Below, one piece after another: positions 34,090 to 45,300 of a DNA stretch of 64,000 nucleotides. The notes beneath the pieces were generated by a model. The model was not told the DNA's origin and searched no databases. It saw only the letters and a program-made list of their open reading frames with translations. The DNA lies in assembly GCA_936450465.1 (NCBI GenBank), contig OW388303.1, forward strand, positions 11,563,021 through 11,627,020, read 5' to 3'. Positions within the stretch are counted from its first letter, which is position 1. Each line of letters starts with the position of its first letter. The DNA comes from Gibbula magus (Eukaryota > Mollusca > Gastropoda > Trochida > Trochidae). The position numbers were made by a program, and so were the translations under genes.

Positions 34090-35549
34090 GTGACATTATT
34101 CAAAAGGTCACAGCGGAACTTTTTCGGCATGTTAACCTCCTCCTAGGGAAGACAAATGACTGATTTTGGTGACCTTGACATAAAGGTCTCAACAGAACTT
34201 CAAGTCTTTCAAAATGTTGAGCTTGCCAGCGGGATATCACGAGAACTGTTCATTGGATTCTCATCATCATCGCACACTAATGGTTCACTCTGGGAAGTTT
34301 CTGGACCCAGTCGATTTCTTTGGCCTTGACATTATTTTCCAATTTTGAATATTAATTTGCGGCGGGGAATCATGTCACCTTAATAACTGTTTTTTTCAAT
34401 CTATCTGTTCACAGATCCTTTTGATTTACCTTTAATTTACGTTTTTCTTGTTTTAATTGTTGATCTTGTTTTGTTTTTTTTCAAACATATATTTATATAT
34501 TCATATTTGTTTTCTTTATATCCACAATATGCTTAAAAATAGTCAACGGATCCATACCGAAGAGTCGCAATCAGTGAATAAAGAAATGATTATCCATCAA
34601 GTTGTGTGTTTTATATTTTAATGGATTTCCATATTTTCTTGTCACATGTTTTGACAATAGTTTCAATATTCTCATATGGACATATATAGCTGAAAATATA
34701 GGATGAATGGAATAATAGCTGATTATCAATATGAAGAAGAAGCTGTCATAATGAGTAAATTTAACTGCAAAGCATACTGCAACTTGGCATCGTGAGATTT
34801 ATATAAAAACAAAATCTCGACTTTCTGAGCTGACACCTATGGAAGCCAATAATTCGAAAACTACAGATACCTCATAATATTAAGATGCATTCATCTAATC
34901 ATATTATGTTTTTGCGGAAGCGTGTTAGTGTCACGGTGAAACATAATTCTGTCATATTTCCTTCATGCACATAGCACTTAGTATCTCCTACATAGGATAC
35001 ATCATGATAGTATCGCATACGGTGGACTTATAGTTTGTACTACGTCGTATATAGTATCCCCAACGTATGACTTAGTATCTCATGCGTAGGACTTAATATC
35101 TACTACGCCCTTTCCCGCATCGTTCGTTTTTCACGATTGTATTAAAACATGTATGTGTGCATTGTGTATGTAAAAAAATGCATTGTTTCATTCGTTTTGG
35201 AGTATATATGGTCTTTAAAAAGCTTTTAAATAATCTTAATTTAGAAAAAGATTCAACAATCATGTGTTATGCAATCAAGGAAGTTTTGCCTTGAACAATT
35301 ATATTTATTAAACTGATATTTATTTAATAGTTTTGGGTAAAACTTTACATTGTTACAAAATAAATTATGACATGGTCGGGGCTACTCTATTTATGTTTTG
35401 GATATCGATTTTTAACACAATTTAACACTATTTATGAAAAACATGTGCTTAAAGTAACGATGACAGACTATGTATACACTTCGGTTTATTCACTGTTTAA
35501 CAATGGTCATCGGCTAAAATGAATTTATATTTGTTGAATTAAAGGAAAA
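34090..35549 (+). repeat. Left arm of ~1.4-kb inverted repeat
   Basis: Matches the inverse of 36885-38310 nearly throughout, for example 'gcggcggggaatcatgtcac' (34363) with 'gtgacatgattccccgccgc' (38016), and 'gacagactatgtatacactt' (35462) with 'aagtgtatacatagtctgtc'. Its outer ~300 bp is the 3' part of a CCCGCCGC pearl-like element. It also holds date-stamp-like repeats of 'cttagtatctc(c/a)t' (34978-35105). Confidence 0.85.
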
Positions 35550-36884
35550 AGCAAGAAAAGACGTTTATTATATGAATGGATTATTTCCGTCTTTCTGATT
35601 GGTCTACTTGGTCACATGACAGCACTGACGCCAAGCGATGTCAACCTGTGTGACGCCCGAGAGGTTGATATAACAATCCGGACAACTCCGGTGACTAAAA
35701 ATACGTATCTTTGGGAGATCCCGGTCTTGAACTCCGTACTTCGCATGTAGTACTGTAAATCAAGCGATAGGCATCGCTTCGTCTCTGTGACCGTGCTGAA
35801 TTAGAGTTACGTCCCTTTCGTATCAACACTATGGAAGTCGACGGTAAAATGATACAAGAAAAAGGATGTGCCGAACACTACGAGGGCAACAGTCAGTGCT
35901 GAGAAGACCATGAGACCTAAACAAGAAACGTCGCCAGAATTTGAAGAATTTAGAAGTTGGATATAAGTGCACAAAATACTCGCCAAGTTTTATCCAAAGG
36001 TGGCACAAGAGAACGTCTACGCAGTACTTTAGTTTACCTTCATCATAGGATTAACAGACATTAGGGCACGTATCGGGAACAAATGTTAACGTTGTTCATG
36101 ACCCACTGAATTCACTAAATCCTACAAAGTACGTACGGTACATAGGCCTATATCTTAGCCATGACAAGGAAATTAAATGACTTACGGTATTTTAAATATT
36201 TTCGACAGTGATTTGTGAACTTGTTGAAATATTATTAACTGTTAAAAGTACAAATTGATTCTAACATTAAACAATTGAATTTAAGCTCGATTTGTTTTGA
36301 TTTAATCTTGATGTATCATGATGAAATCGTTCACCTCATAGCTGTTACATTTCACAGCAGAATAGCAAGTTAAGACATTGTTCATATTATAAAACAATTA
36401 TAGACTTCAGACTCGGTTGATCCAATGATTTATCGACCTTGGACACGTGATATTCACCTCGGCTTCGCCTCGGTGAATATCACGTGTCCAAGGTCGGTAA
36501 ATCATTGGATCAACCTCACTTGAAGTCAATAATAGTTTATTGTCAACAACCTTTGTAAGCAAATGGTAAGAAAATAACAAAGGGTTTAAAACATTATCGT
36601 TTAATAAATTCGAAAGAGACACTAAGATCTAAAGATAAAAAAAAAGAACAAGATGAAAAATTCACCGAAGACAAACACCAGATGCTAAAATCTCTCTACG
36701 ACACCAGAATGACAATGGCGGAAAAGTGATCATTGTTTTATACAATTTTATTTTCTTGGTATTCTTCTCCTTAGCAAAAAGCTGCAATGTTATGTACAGA
36801 CTCCACGGTCGATGGGGAATATACTCTCTAGATAGGGACAAGGACTCTCAGGACAACATGGGTCTGTGCCTAAAATCCTTTCCT
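35550..36884. other. Spacer between the inverted arms, with a central hairpin
   Basis: About 1.3 kb with no readable gene. Contains a long hairpin at 36403-36525. Confidence 0.6.
36403..36525. repeat. Long hairpin, ~58-bp arms, CTCGGCTTCGCCTCGG core
   Basis: The left arm 'ttgatccaatgatttatcg...ggacacgtgatattcacc' is mirrored by 'ggtgaatatcacgtgtcc...cggtaaatcattggatcaa' with one mismatch in the inner 45 bp and a loop of a few bases. Confidence 0.9.
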
Positions 36885-38310
36885 TTAGTTCAACAAATAT
36901 AAATTCATTTTAGCTGATGACCATTGTTAAACAGTGAATAAACCGAAGTGTATACATAGTCTGTCATCGTTATTTTAAGCACATGTTTTCCATAAATAGT
37001 GTTAAATTGTGTTAAAATCGATATCCAAAACATAAATAGAGTAGCCCCGACCATGTCATAATGTATTTTGTAACAATGTAAAGTTTTACCCAAAACTATT
37101 AAATAAATATCAGTTTAATAAATATAATTGTTCAGGGCAGAACTTCCTTGATTGCATAACACATGATTGTTGAATCTTTTTCTAAATTAAAATTATTTAA
37201 AATCTTTTTAAAGGCCATATATACTCCAAAACGAATGAAACAATGCATTTTTTAACATACACAATGCACACATACATGTTTTAATACAATTGTGAAAAAC
37301 GAACGATGCGGGAAAGGGCGTAGTAGATATTTAGTCCTACACAGATACTAAGTCATACGTTGGGGATACTATATCCGACGTAATACAAACTAAAAGTCCA
37401 CTGTATGCGATACTATCATGATGTATCCTATGACAGAATTATGTTTCACCGTGACACTAACACGCTTCCGCAAAAGCATAATATGATTAGTTGAATGCAT
37501 CTTAATATTATGAGGTATCTGTAGTTTTCGAATTGTTGGCTTCCATAGGTGTCAGCTCAGAAAGTCGAGATTTTGTTTTTATATAAATCTCACGATGCTA
37601 AGTTGCAGTATGTTTTGCAGTTAAATTTACTCATTATGACAGCTTCTTCTTCATATTGATAATCAGCTATTATTCCATTCATCCTATATTTTCAGCTATA
37701 TATGTCCATATGAGAATATTGAAACTATTGTCATAACATGTGACAAGAAAATATGGAAATCCATTAAAATATAAAACACACAACTTTATGGATAATCATT
37801 TCTTTATTCACTGATTGTGACGCTTCGGTATGCATCCGTTGACCATTTTTAAGCATATTGTGGATATAAAGAAAACAAATATGAATATATAAATATATGT
37901 TTGAAAAAAAACAAAAAACAAGATCAACAATTAAAACAAGAAAAACGTAAATTAAAGGTAAATCAGAAGGATCTGTGAACAGATAGATTGAAAAAAAACC
38001 CAGTTATTAAGGTGACATGATTCCCCGCCGCAAATTAATATTCAAAATTGGAAAATAATGTCAAGGCCAAAGAAATCGACTGGGTCCAGAAACTTCCCAG
38101 AGTGAACCATTAGTGTGCGATGATGATGAGAATCCAATGAACAGTTCTCGTGATATCCTGCTGACAAGCTCAACATTTTGAAAGACTTGAAGTTCTGTTG
38201 TGACCTTTATGTCAAGGTCACCAAAATCAGTCATTTGTCTTCCCTAGGATGAGGTTAACATGCCGAAAAAGTTCCGCTGTGACCTTGAGGATAATATCAA
38301 GGTCACCAAA
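36885..38310 (-). repeat. Right arm of ~1.4-kb inverted repeat
   Basis: Inverse copy of 34090-35549; differences are scattered point changes and small indels. The outer end is again the 3' part of the CCCGCCGC pearl-like element. Confidence 0.85.
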
Positions 38311-38497
38311 ATCAGTTATTTGTCTTCCCTAGGAAAAGCAATGTGTAAGATATGACACCATCTATCATTAAGTTTACCAAAAACCATGACTGTATTATGT
38401 TTTAGAAGAATTTTTAAAATTTTAGAATTAGAATTTTTAAAATTTTCTTATTGAAGAAGTTAAGGTATCTATTTCAATAAGCTGTGGTTTGTTTCAG

Positions 38498-38556
38498 CTA
38501 TGGCTACCCAGATCCAGGTTATCTGAGGAAAGTAAAGGAGGAGTTGGCGGATAAAG
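38498..38556 (+). CDS. Possible small exon
   Basis: Acceptor ggtttgtttcag| and donor AAAG|GTATCA frame a 59-nt open stretch YGYPDPGYLRKVKEELADK (phase 2 to phase 1). It does not fit the phase 1 end of exon F at 33143, so at least one exon would be missing between them if it belongs to the RRM gene. It may be chance. Confidence 0.25.
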
Positions 38557-38618
38557 GTATCACCGGCTGATTGCATGGTACAATAAAGGTATCACCGGTT
38601 GATTGCATGGTACATCCT
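38551..38618 (+). repeat. Two tandem copies of a 34-bp unit
   Basis: 'ataaaggtatcaccgg(c/t)tgattgcatggtaca' twice in a row; the first copy includes the donor of the possible exon. Confidence 0.85.
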
Positions 38619-38738
38619 CTCACAGTCATGACGAGTTCATAACTAACCTCTACCAGAACAAATACAAAGTTCATCAAGGCTGGTTACTTACAGTACTCGT
38701 GTAAATACATTTAGAAATAAAACGTTTTTGGCATTTAT

Positions 38739-39535
38739 TATACCCCCGCTACGAAGTAAGCGGGCGTATAAAGCGATCATTCCGTCCGTCCGTCCGTCCG
38801 TCCTTCCGTCTGGTCGATTTTCTCAAAAACCGTCAAAGGTACATCAACCAAACTTTGTACTGTTGTTAACCATGTTCTTCGGATTGCGCACAGACAATTT
38901 TAAATTTTCGGAGATTAAAATTTGCTGATGTTTCCATAGAAACGTCACTTTTTGGACTTAGTTTTATTGTGTTCAATCGGGACAAGTTTTCTTTGAAACT
39001 GTTCAAACTAGGTGAATGAAACTGTGGTTGTGAGTACTCATGACCATACTCTATCGAGTTCGAAACCACTTCCGAAATATAATTTTTGTACGGAGTTATG
39101 GCCTTTGAATCCGAAATTGAACTTAGTATCAAAAGAACTGTGATGCTGCAATGGGGACAAGTTTTCTCGGAAACTATTACATCTAGGTGAATGAAATTTA
39201 AGATGGAGGTAGTCCAGATGATACTCTTCATCGAGTTCACAGTCCAGTTCCGAAATGTTATTTTTTCATGAAGCCCTTGAATCTGTAACTGAACTTGGTA
39301 CAAATTACCGGTGTGATGCTCTAATGGGAAAAATTAAGTTACCTGAAAAATATTACATCTTGGTGAATGAAATTTTGTAATAACAAATCCAGTTCCCAAA
39401 ATTATTTTGGACAATATTATGATGCTTGACGCTGTTTTTTTAAATATAGTACCCTTCACATCTATAATTCTCAATGGACGGATAGCAGATCGCGGGGGTA
39501 TGTGAGCCATGCTCACTTTTTTCTTGTTCAGAATG
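38739..39535 (+). repeat. Pearl-like element, CCCCCGCTACGAAGTAAGCGG family, copy 2
   Basis: Left end tatacccccgctacgaagta, (CCGT)n at 38782-38806, two cores with 'gggacaagttttct', right end gcgggggtatgtgagccatg (about 39494). Closely similar to 5590-6395 along its length. The 145-codon frame on the - strand is a by-product. Confidence 0.8.
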
Positions 39536-41240
39536 TTTTGAAAATTATTTAAAAATATTATATATCATTTACTAACTTTCATTTTTCTTTCACGAACAGG
39601 ACGCTGAAATGTTGTTTACAGACCCCTCATAAAAGATCCCTTGTATATGGTGTATAATATAAGCTGATGACATTCAGAGCCAATTATTCTTTTTTTTTTA
39701 AATCAAGTGAGAAATTCGAAAAGGAAAGGAGAACTAATCATGTGATTATTACACCTTGAAATAATCCTATGAAATGTCAAAAATAACGTTTATGATGCAC
39801 GCTATACTATCCAAATACGCTATATTTTCATATGGTCACTTACATACTATAGTTTGTATAGATATATTATAATTGGGTATGCTTTTATTTTTAGATCTAA
39901 ATTGTAGATTTCGTAACCCAATGACCCCTAATAGGGTCACAGGGGTCATGACCTTAAAACCCTGCCCATCCCATTTTGTGACCCTGTGATCCAAACTAGG
40001 GTCATAGGGTCACAGCCTTTCTCGAGTACTTCGAATTTGTACTTTGTAATTTGTGTACCTGCGATAAATTATCCTAGAAAGTTTACATTTTGAAATTTAT
40101 TGAGTTCATTGTTTAAAACTTGATGAGCTACAAAGCCAATGGCGTTATTTTGTTACGTTTGGCTATCAGTGTATTTCTTATGGGGGGGGGGGGGGGGGGG
40201 TTCTGCTTTCATCGACCTCCTCCTCCCCTTCCCTTGCTGTACTGTCAACGATAAACAAGACTTAGATTCAGATTCATATATTCAGATTTAAAGGGGGCTT
40301 CGCCTCCCAGAGTGTGTGTAGATCTATTCCATCAGGAAGCTATCCAAGAGTTAACGAGGATGTAATGTTATTTGTATAGCAGCATATTCAAGTTTTAACA
40401 TGTAAATATGTCGACGTGTTTATATCATTACCCAAGCAAAAGTCCACTAAATCACCAAGGAATGATTTTCTTTTAAAACGTTTGAATCATCTACTCATTT
40501 CGACAGTAGTGACACAGTAAACACGTGTGACGGCCATCTCCAATTATTTTTGAAGACGTCACAAGCAATGAAATACAGGAACAGGCACTAAAACAATATG
40601 TTTACGTGCTCATAAGAAAATTAAGACATTGCTTATGATTTACCCGATTGGTGATAAATTATGATATATCCAGATGTAACACTATGGTGTGAATAAACAG
40701 AATTTCATTATTCTTTAAATGTTATCATTTACATTTGATCGTAACTAGTTGCAAACCAAAAATACAATTTTAAAATCTAATATACCTGATAAACTTTTAT
40801 TGTCAATAACTTACAAAACAAGTTTCGGTTGAGTGATTGCATAAATGTCTAGTATGAGTCTCCAATAACAGGTCTTCAATGTAAGTAGAAAATAAACTCA
40901 AAGAAGTTTAGTGTATGTAGCCTGACGAGGGTTGGTAAGGTGTTGTAGACAAATACATTTTAAACATTTGTGAAACAATCAAATGTGTTGTGTTTTTATA
41001 TTGGATGGGAGATAAATAAATAGCTAAAAGCCGTGTAATGAAAAAGCATGGAAACGTGAACTGAGTTTTCAAGCTTAAAGGGGCAGAAGCACGTTTTTTC
41101 GCTCAAATAAGTCGAGGAAATGTATTTGAAAAAATAATCGCCTGATATAATTACTCTTAATGATAACCATCACCTCATTGTTAGTTGGGGTAGATACTGA
41201 GACGGTATGTAAAGCAGTTATAACTTTATGATAACCATAA
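39536..41240. other. No gene seen; family A 3' part and a G run
   Basis: 39890-40155 carries 'gacccctaatagggtcacaggggtc' and a decayed hairpin AAAGCCAATGGCGTT (40132-40146) of family A. Another decayed hairpin is at about 39676. 40182-40200 is a run of 19 G. Confidence 0.5.
40182..40200 (+). repeat. Poly-G tract (19)
   Basis: Nineteen consecutive G directly downstream of the family A fragment. Confidence 0.9.
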
Positions 41241-41241
41241 G

Positions 41242-41304
41242 ACAGGTGCTAAGATGGTGAACACAGGTGCTAAGATGGTGAACACAGGTGCTAAGATTGT
41301 GGAG
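41242..41304 (+). repeat. 21-bp tandem repeat, three copies
   Basis: 'acaggtgctaagatggtgaac' three times, last copy diverged. Confidence 0.85.
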
Positions 41305-41689
41305 ATAGTAAGTTACAAAGCACCGTTATCACTTTATTATAACCATAACACATAAAGTAAGATTTATGATCTCACAGTATATATCGCTTGTGTGAGATCT
41401 AGCGATATTTATTAAACAGCATAATTCTATTTCATCATCGGTTAATGGCATTACAAGGCTTTGACATCACTAATAACACTGCTGACGATGCTATGACGTC
41501 GCGCATTTGATTACGTAACTAATGTCACGATGTCATGATGCTGAAACATCACAATGTTATGACCTCACTGAGATGACTGATGAAGAAGCCAAATGGCAGT
41601 TTTGTGTTTTATATATGATCATTCTATTGGTATTAATTGTTGAAGAATGATTTTGAATGTTAAATGAAATCTCACCCTCGTATCTTCTG

Positions 41690-41812
41690 ATAACAAATTA
41701 TGAAGACTCGTTGATTAAAATAAAACTATCCGAGGACAAGCCTCGGATATTTGTAACTTTAATCAACTCGTGTTGATATATTTGATATCAGAAGACACTT
41801 GGGTGAGTTGCT
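41690..41812. repeat. Imperfect hairpin with TCCGAGG core
   Basis: 'ctgataacaaattatg...cgttgattaaaataaaac' and 'tatccgagg acaag cctcggata' followed by the inverse 'taactttaatcaactcg...gatatcag'. Inner 9 bp perfect, outer arms diverged. It lies just downstream of the kinase gene's stop and may be in its 3' UTR. Confidence 0.6.
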
Positions 41813-41859
41813 CTATATAAATTGTGAATACCGTTTTCGATGTAAAGGTAACTCCCTCC

Positions 41860-42314
41860 TCATCTCATACATTTAGCATTACAATTATCAACAATCGATT
41901 TCCATCTTTGTAGAAGACAGTCCTCAGACTGTTCACACAGTTTCGCTAAAAGGTCCCAGGTCTTTGCACCAGCTTTAGAGATGTAATCATTCTGTGGTTG
42001 AAGGTATCCCGAGTAGGCACCAAGGGTGAGGGACGTAACAAGTCTCCCTGCCATACAGGGCACCAGAATCTCCCACTCAGTGCTGGTCAGACTCCGGACA
42101 CTCAGGTAGCCCGACAGGATGTAGCCAGGCGTGTCCAGCTGGTCATCTTGATCCCTATCCAGCATCATGTAGGTCAAGTTTACAGCCAGGTCAAACACTG
42201 GACAACTGTATTCCGAGTCGCCAACGTCCAATACACCCGAGATGTGGTAACCGTCGTCCTCGTCGTTCTGGGATACTAAGATGTTGCACTGGTTGAGGTC
42301 GCCATGGATATAAC
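41860..42314 (-). CDS. HYKK: HYKK-like exon 5: catalytic loop to stop
   Basis: 455 nt from acceptor aattccttccag| to TGA at 41860-41862. Carries YIHGDLNQCNILVS, GVLDVGDSEYSCPVFDLAVN and the C-terminal helices. Catalytic Asp and the metal-binding Asn and Asp are all present, so the enzyme should be active. Confidence 0.9.
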
Positions 42315-45300
42315 CTGGAAGGAATTCAGAGAAATATGGCATGTAAAGAACAACGACTGAATGAGAGGGAGTTTATAAGGAAGGAAGTTTTGTTTACCAA
42401 AGGTCTTCTGTCTGTAGAAAATGTAGTTCTGTAAGTTCTATAAGAAATACGACTTTAAATGGTGTCAGTCAAAAGCATAAATTCTATTGGTTTGAACACG
42501 ATTCGGTTACATTGTTCTCTTTATTTAGCGGTTGACATAATGGGGGGAAATGGCAATGTGTTATTATTTCAGCATGAACTCCAACTGACTATGTCAAATG
42601 AAATGGTTGACCAATGAAACCTACTACTAACAACTCAATTTATCCGATTACATAAAATTGTAATTTCACTGATTGAAATGAATTATTATTTTACTCATTT
42701 TCAATCATATGCTGTTATGGTTGATGTTACAATATGATGATGTCAAAAGACCGTACTCGGCCAAGCAAGATGATACGGATACTGAGTTGATAAAAGTTTT
42801 TAAAATATTTGCATAATTTTATAATAACCAACATTTACTGCGCCACTCTTGAAAATATAAATTACAAATATGAAAAAACGAGTATATAAGAAAATTCAAA
42901 GCAACGACCTTCAGGCAGCTCTGAATACTTCGTGGCAACACGGTCACTGAACGAGTCGATCAGGCGATGGATGAACGATCTGTCATCTTCTTTAAGGCAG
43001 AAAGTGAACCGTTTTAAGTTAGGAACACTTCTCAGTGACCACTGACCAAACTCACGACCATTGACTGGACGATCGAGGGACTGAAAATAAGCGTGATAAT
43101 AAATGTGATTCGTATTGAACATGGAGATAAAATGTAGTGCTGAATATATAACTATAAAGGATGATGTTTGATGTTTGCTATTTAAATTTGTTGCAGTTAT
43201 CTTACAGGCTCTTAACTTACGAATTTGAATTTATTCATTTACATACATAAAAAAGACATTCACAAAATTGTTATTCTTGGTGTTGCTATTTCTATTGTTG
43301 TTGAGCATTAACATTTGGGTAAATGAAAATCTGGATAATTTACAGCTGTAATGGAACATTGACTTAAAGATAAGGGAAACGTTTACTTTAGTAATGAAAG
43401 CGAACTATGGATTTATGGATATAAGTTCTATGGATAGTCAACTTTTTATTTAGTTAGAACGTTTTTTACTGTAGGACGTCAAAAAATAAGCCAAAAAAAG
43501 GCATGAAAGCTTAACTCTCCTCTCATCTAAACTGAGGTACAAAAGAAATTTTACACTTCAGTTGGTCTTATCATATGTTCGATTTTCAATTACAAATATC
43601 TTATGTTTCCGAAGTCGTACTCTAAAACTGAAAAGTGCAGGCGTTTAGTCATCAGCCAAGGAATAATTATATGTGGTTTTTCTTTTTTTGGGGAAAAAAA
43701 ATAATTTTTAAATTCATCAATTCTTCCAAAATTAATTTGGATAAAACAAAACTGTTCATCGACATATAAGACATCTGCTAAGTGAAAATCAATAAATGTA
43801 CCTCATTCTGCACACATTTACAACATTATAAACATGGTAGGTTTCATGTTGGTGTAAAAATGATTTTATACCCCTTGGTCCCTTCACTGACTCTAACTCT
43901 GCATGTTTGGAAAAAAACGAGTATGATTGTTTGCCGAATCAGTCAACTTTGAACATTAAAAAATAACCCGGTTCTATCATGTCAATTTATTTTGTTATTT
44001 GTACTGTATAGGTGAAACAATAGAGTGTTTCTTTTGTACCTCAGTTTAGTTAAGGAGACTCGAAAACGACTATCTTTAAAACGTGTGTTTCTAAAACAAA
44101 TATGAACAGATAACGTTTTGAAACTTTAAAATTAGTTTAGTTGGCTTCTGGAGACATGTTCGAACTCTCTTTCAGTCGTGTTTATCACTCGTGGATTGAA
44201 TTATCCTTTTGTATGCTGACGTGTCTTTTGCGGTTGGGTGTATACAAAACATAGGAGTTGGCAGAGATAACCTTTACAAATTAAGGTCTAAAATTTTCAA
44301 TCCACAATAATAAATTACAATTTACGCCCATGTTTAAAAGTTTCTCTAACAATATATGCGACTGGATTATAATATACAACACAAATACAATTCTCACATA
44401 TAATAATAATAAGAGTACTTATAAAGCGCAGAATTCCACAAACAAGGTCCATGCTCAATGAACATAACATACAATTGAATTAGGTAATTAAAAACGTATA
44501 TACACACAGCAAGAGATTAATATACAAGGTTAATAATAGCGTTTGAAAAGATGTGTTTTAAGGTTGGACTTGAAAACAGTAAGAGATGAAGCACATTTGA
44601 GTTCATGAGGCAGTGGATTCCATAGGGAAGCAGCATTGAATCTGAAGGATCGGGCACCAAAGGATTTCAGAGCATAACGAGGAACCTGTAGAAGCAGTTG
44701 TGTGGAAGAATGAAGAGAGCGAGAAGGAAGCGAGAATATGAGCATGGAAGTTGTGAATGTCGATATACATTGTAAACGCTGTTTAAAATACAAAATGGTG
44801 CAACTTCAACACCCCTTCTTGCTCGATATGCAAACTGATACGGATCAAGTAAATGACTAACGTCGCACAATAATGAGTTTAGAATAATTCGTTCAAAACA
44901 TTTCACAGCTATAGAAGTATAAGATTGTTCGAAACTCGTTCATAATCTGTTATGGTACTGTTGTAAGTTTTCCACAATTCCGGGATCACATGACAATCGA
45001 TAGAGAGTTGATACAATCTACAAAATACATCACACACTTGTTCACAACAACGTTTAAGGACGATGCCACCTACACCACATGGCCCCGACGCTTTCCTTAT
45101 ATTGTGTTAATTTATATTTTGACAAGCGCAGCATCCCGTTGTGTGGAAGTCACGCGTGTCAAATCTGGCGTACACTTGAATACTAGTACATGATAACTTA
45201 GATATACTTAGACTAGAAGTTAATCCTAAAATATCACCAGTTTATCAAATATTGAAAATGAGCCTCCGAGAAATGGGGTTTTCAATATTTGATAAAATGG

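Noticed and set aside
33362..34163. ORFs up to 226 codons with HQSQF/SSKSF repeats
   Set aside because: They arise from the tactttgatgaaaa satellite in several frames and have no start or splice context.
41440..41585. CRISPR-like or regulatory repeats ('atgtcacgatgtcatgatg')
   Set aside because: Irregular cryptic repeats with no constant unit or spacer; this is eukaryotic DNA.
41998..42279. 93-codon + strand ORF
   Set aside because: Antisense to the last exon of the kinase gene, which carries clear catalytic motifs.
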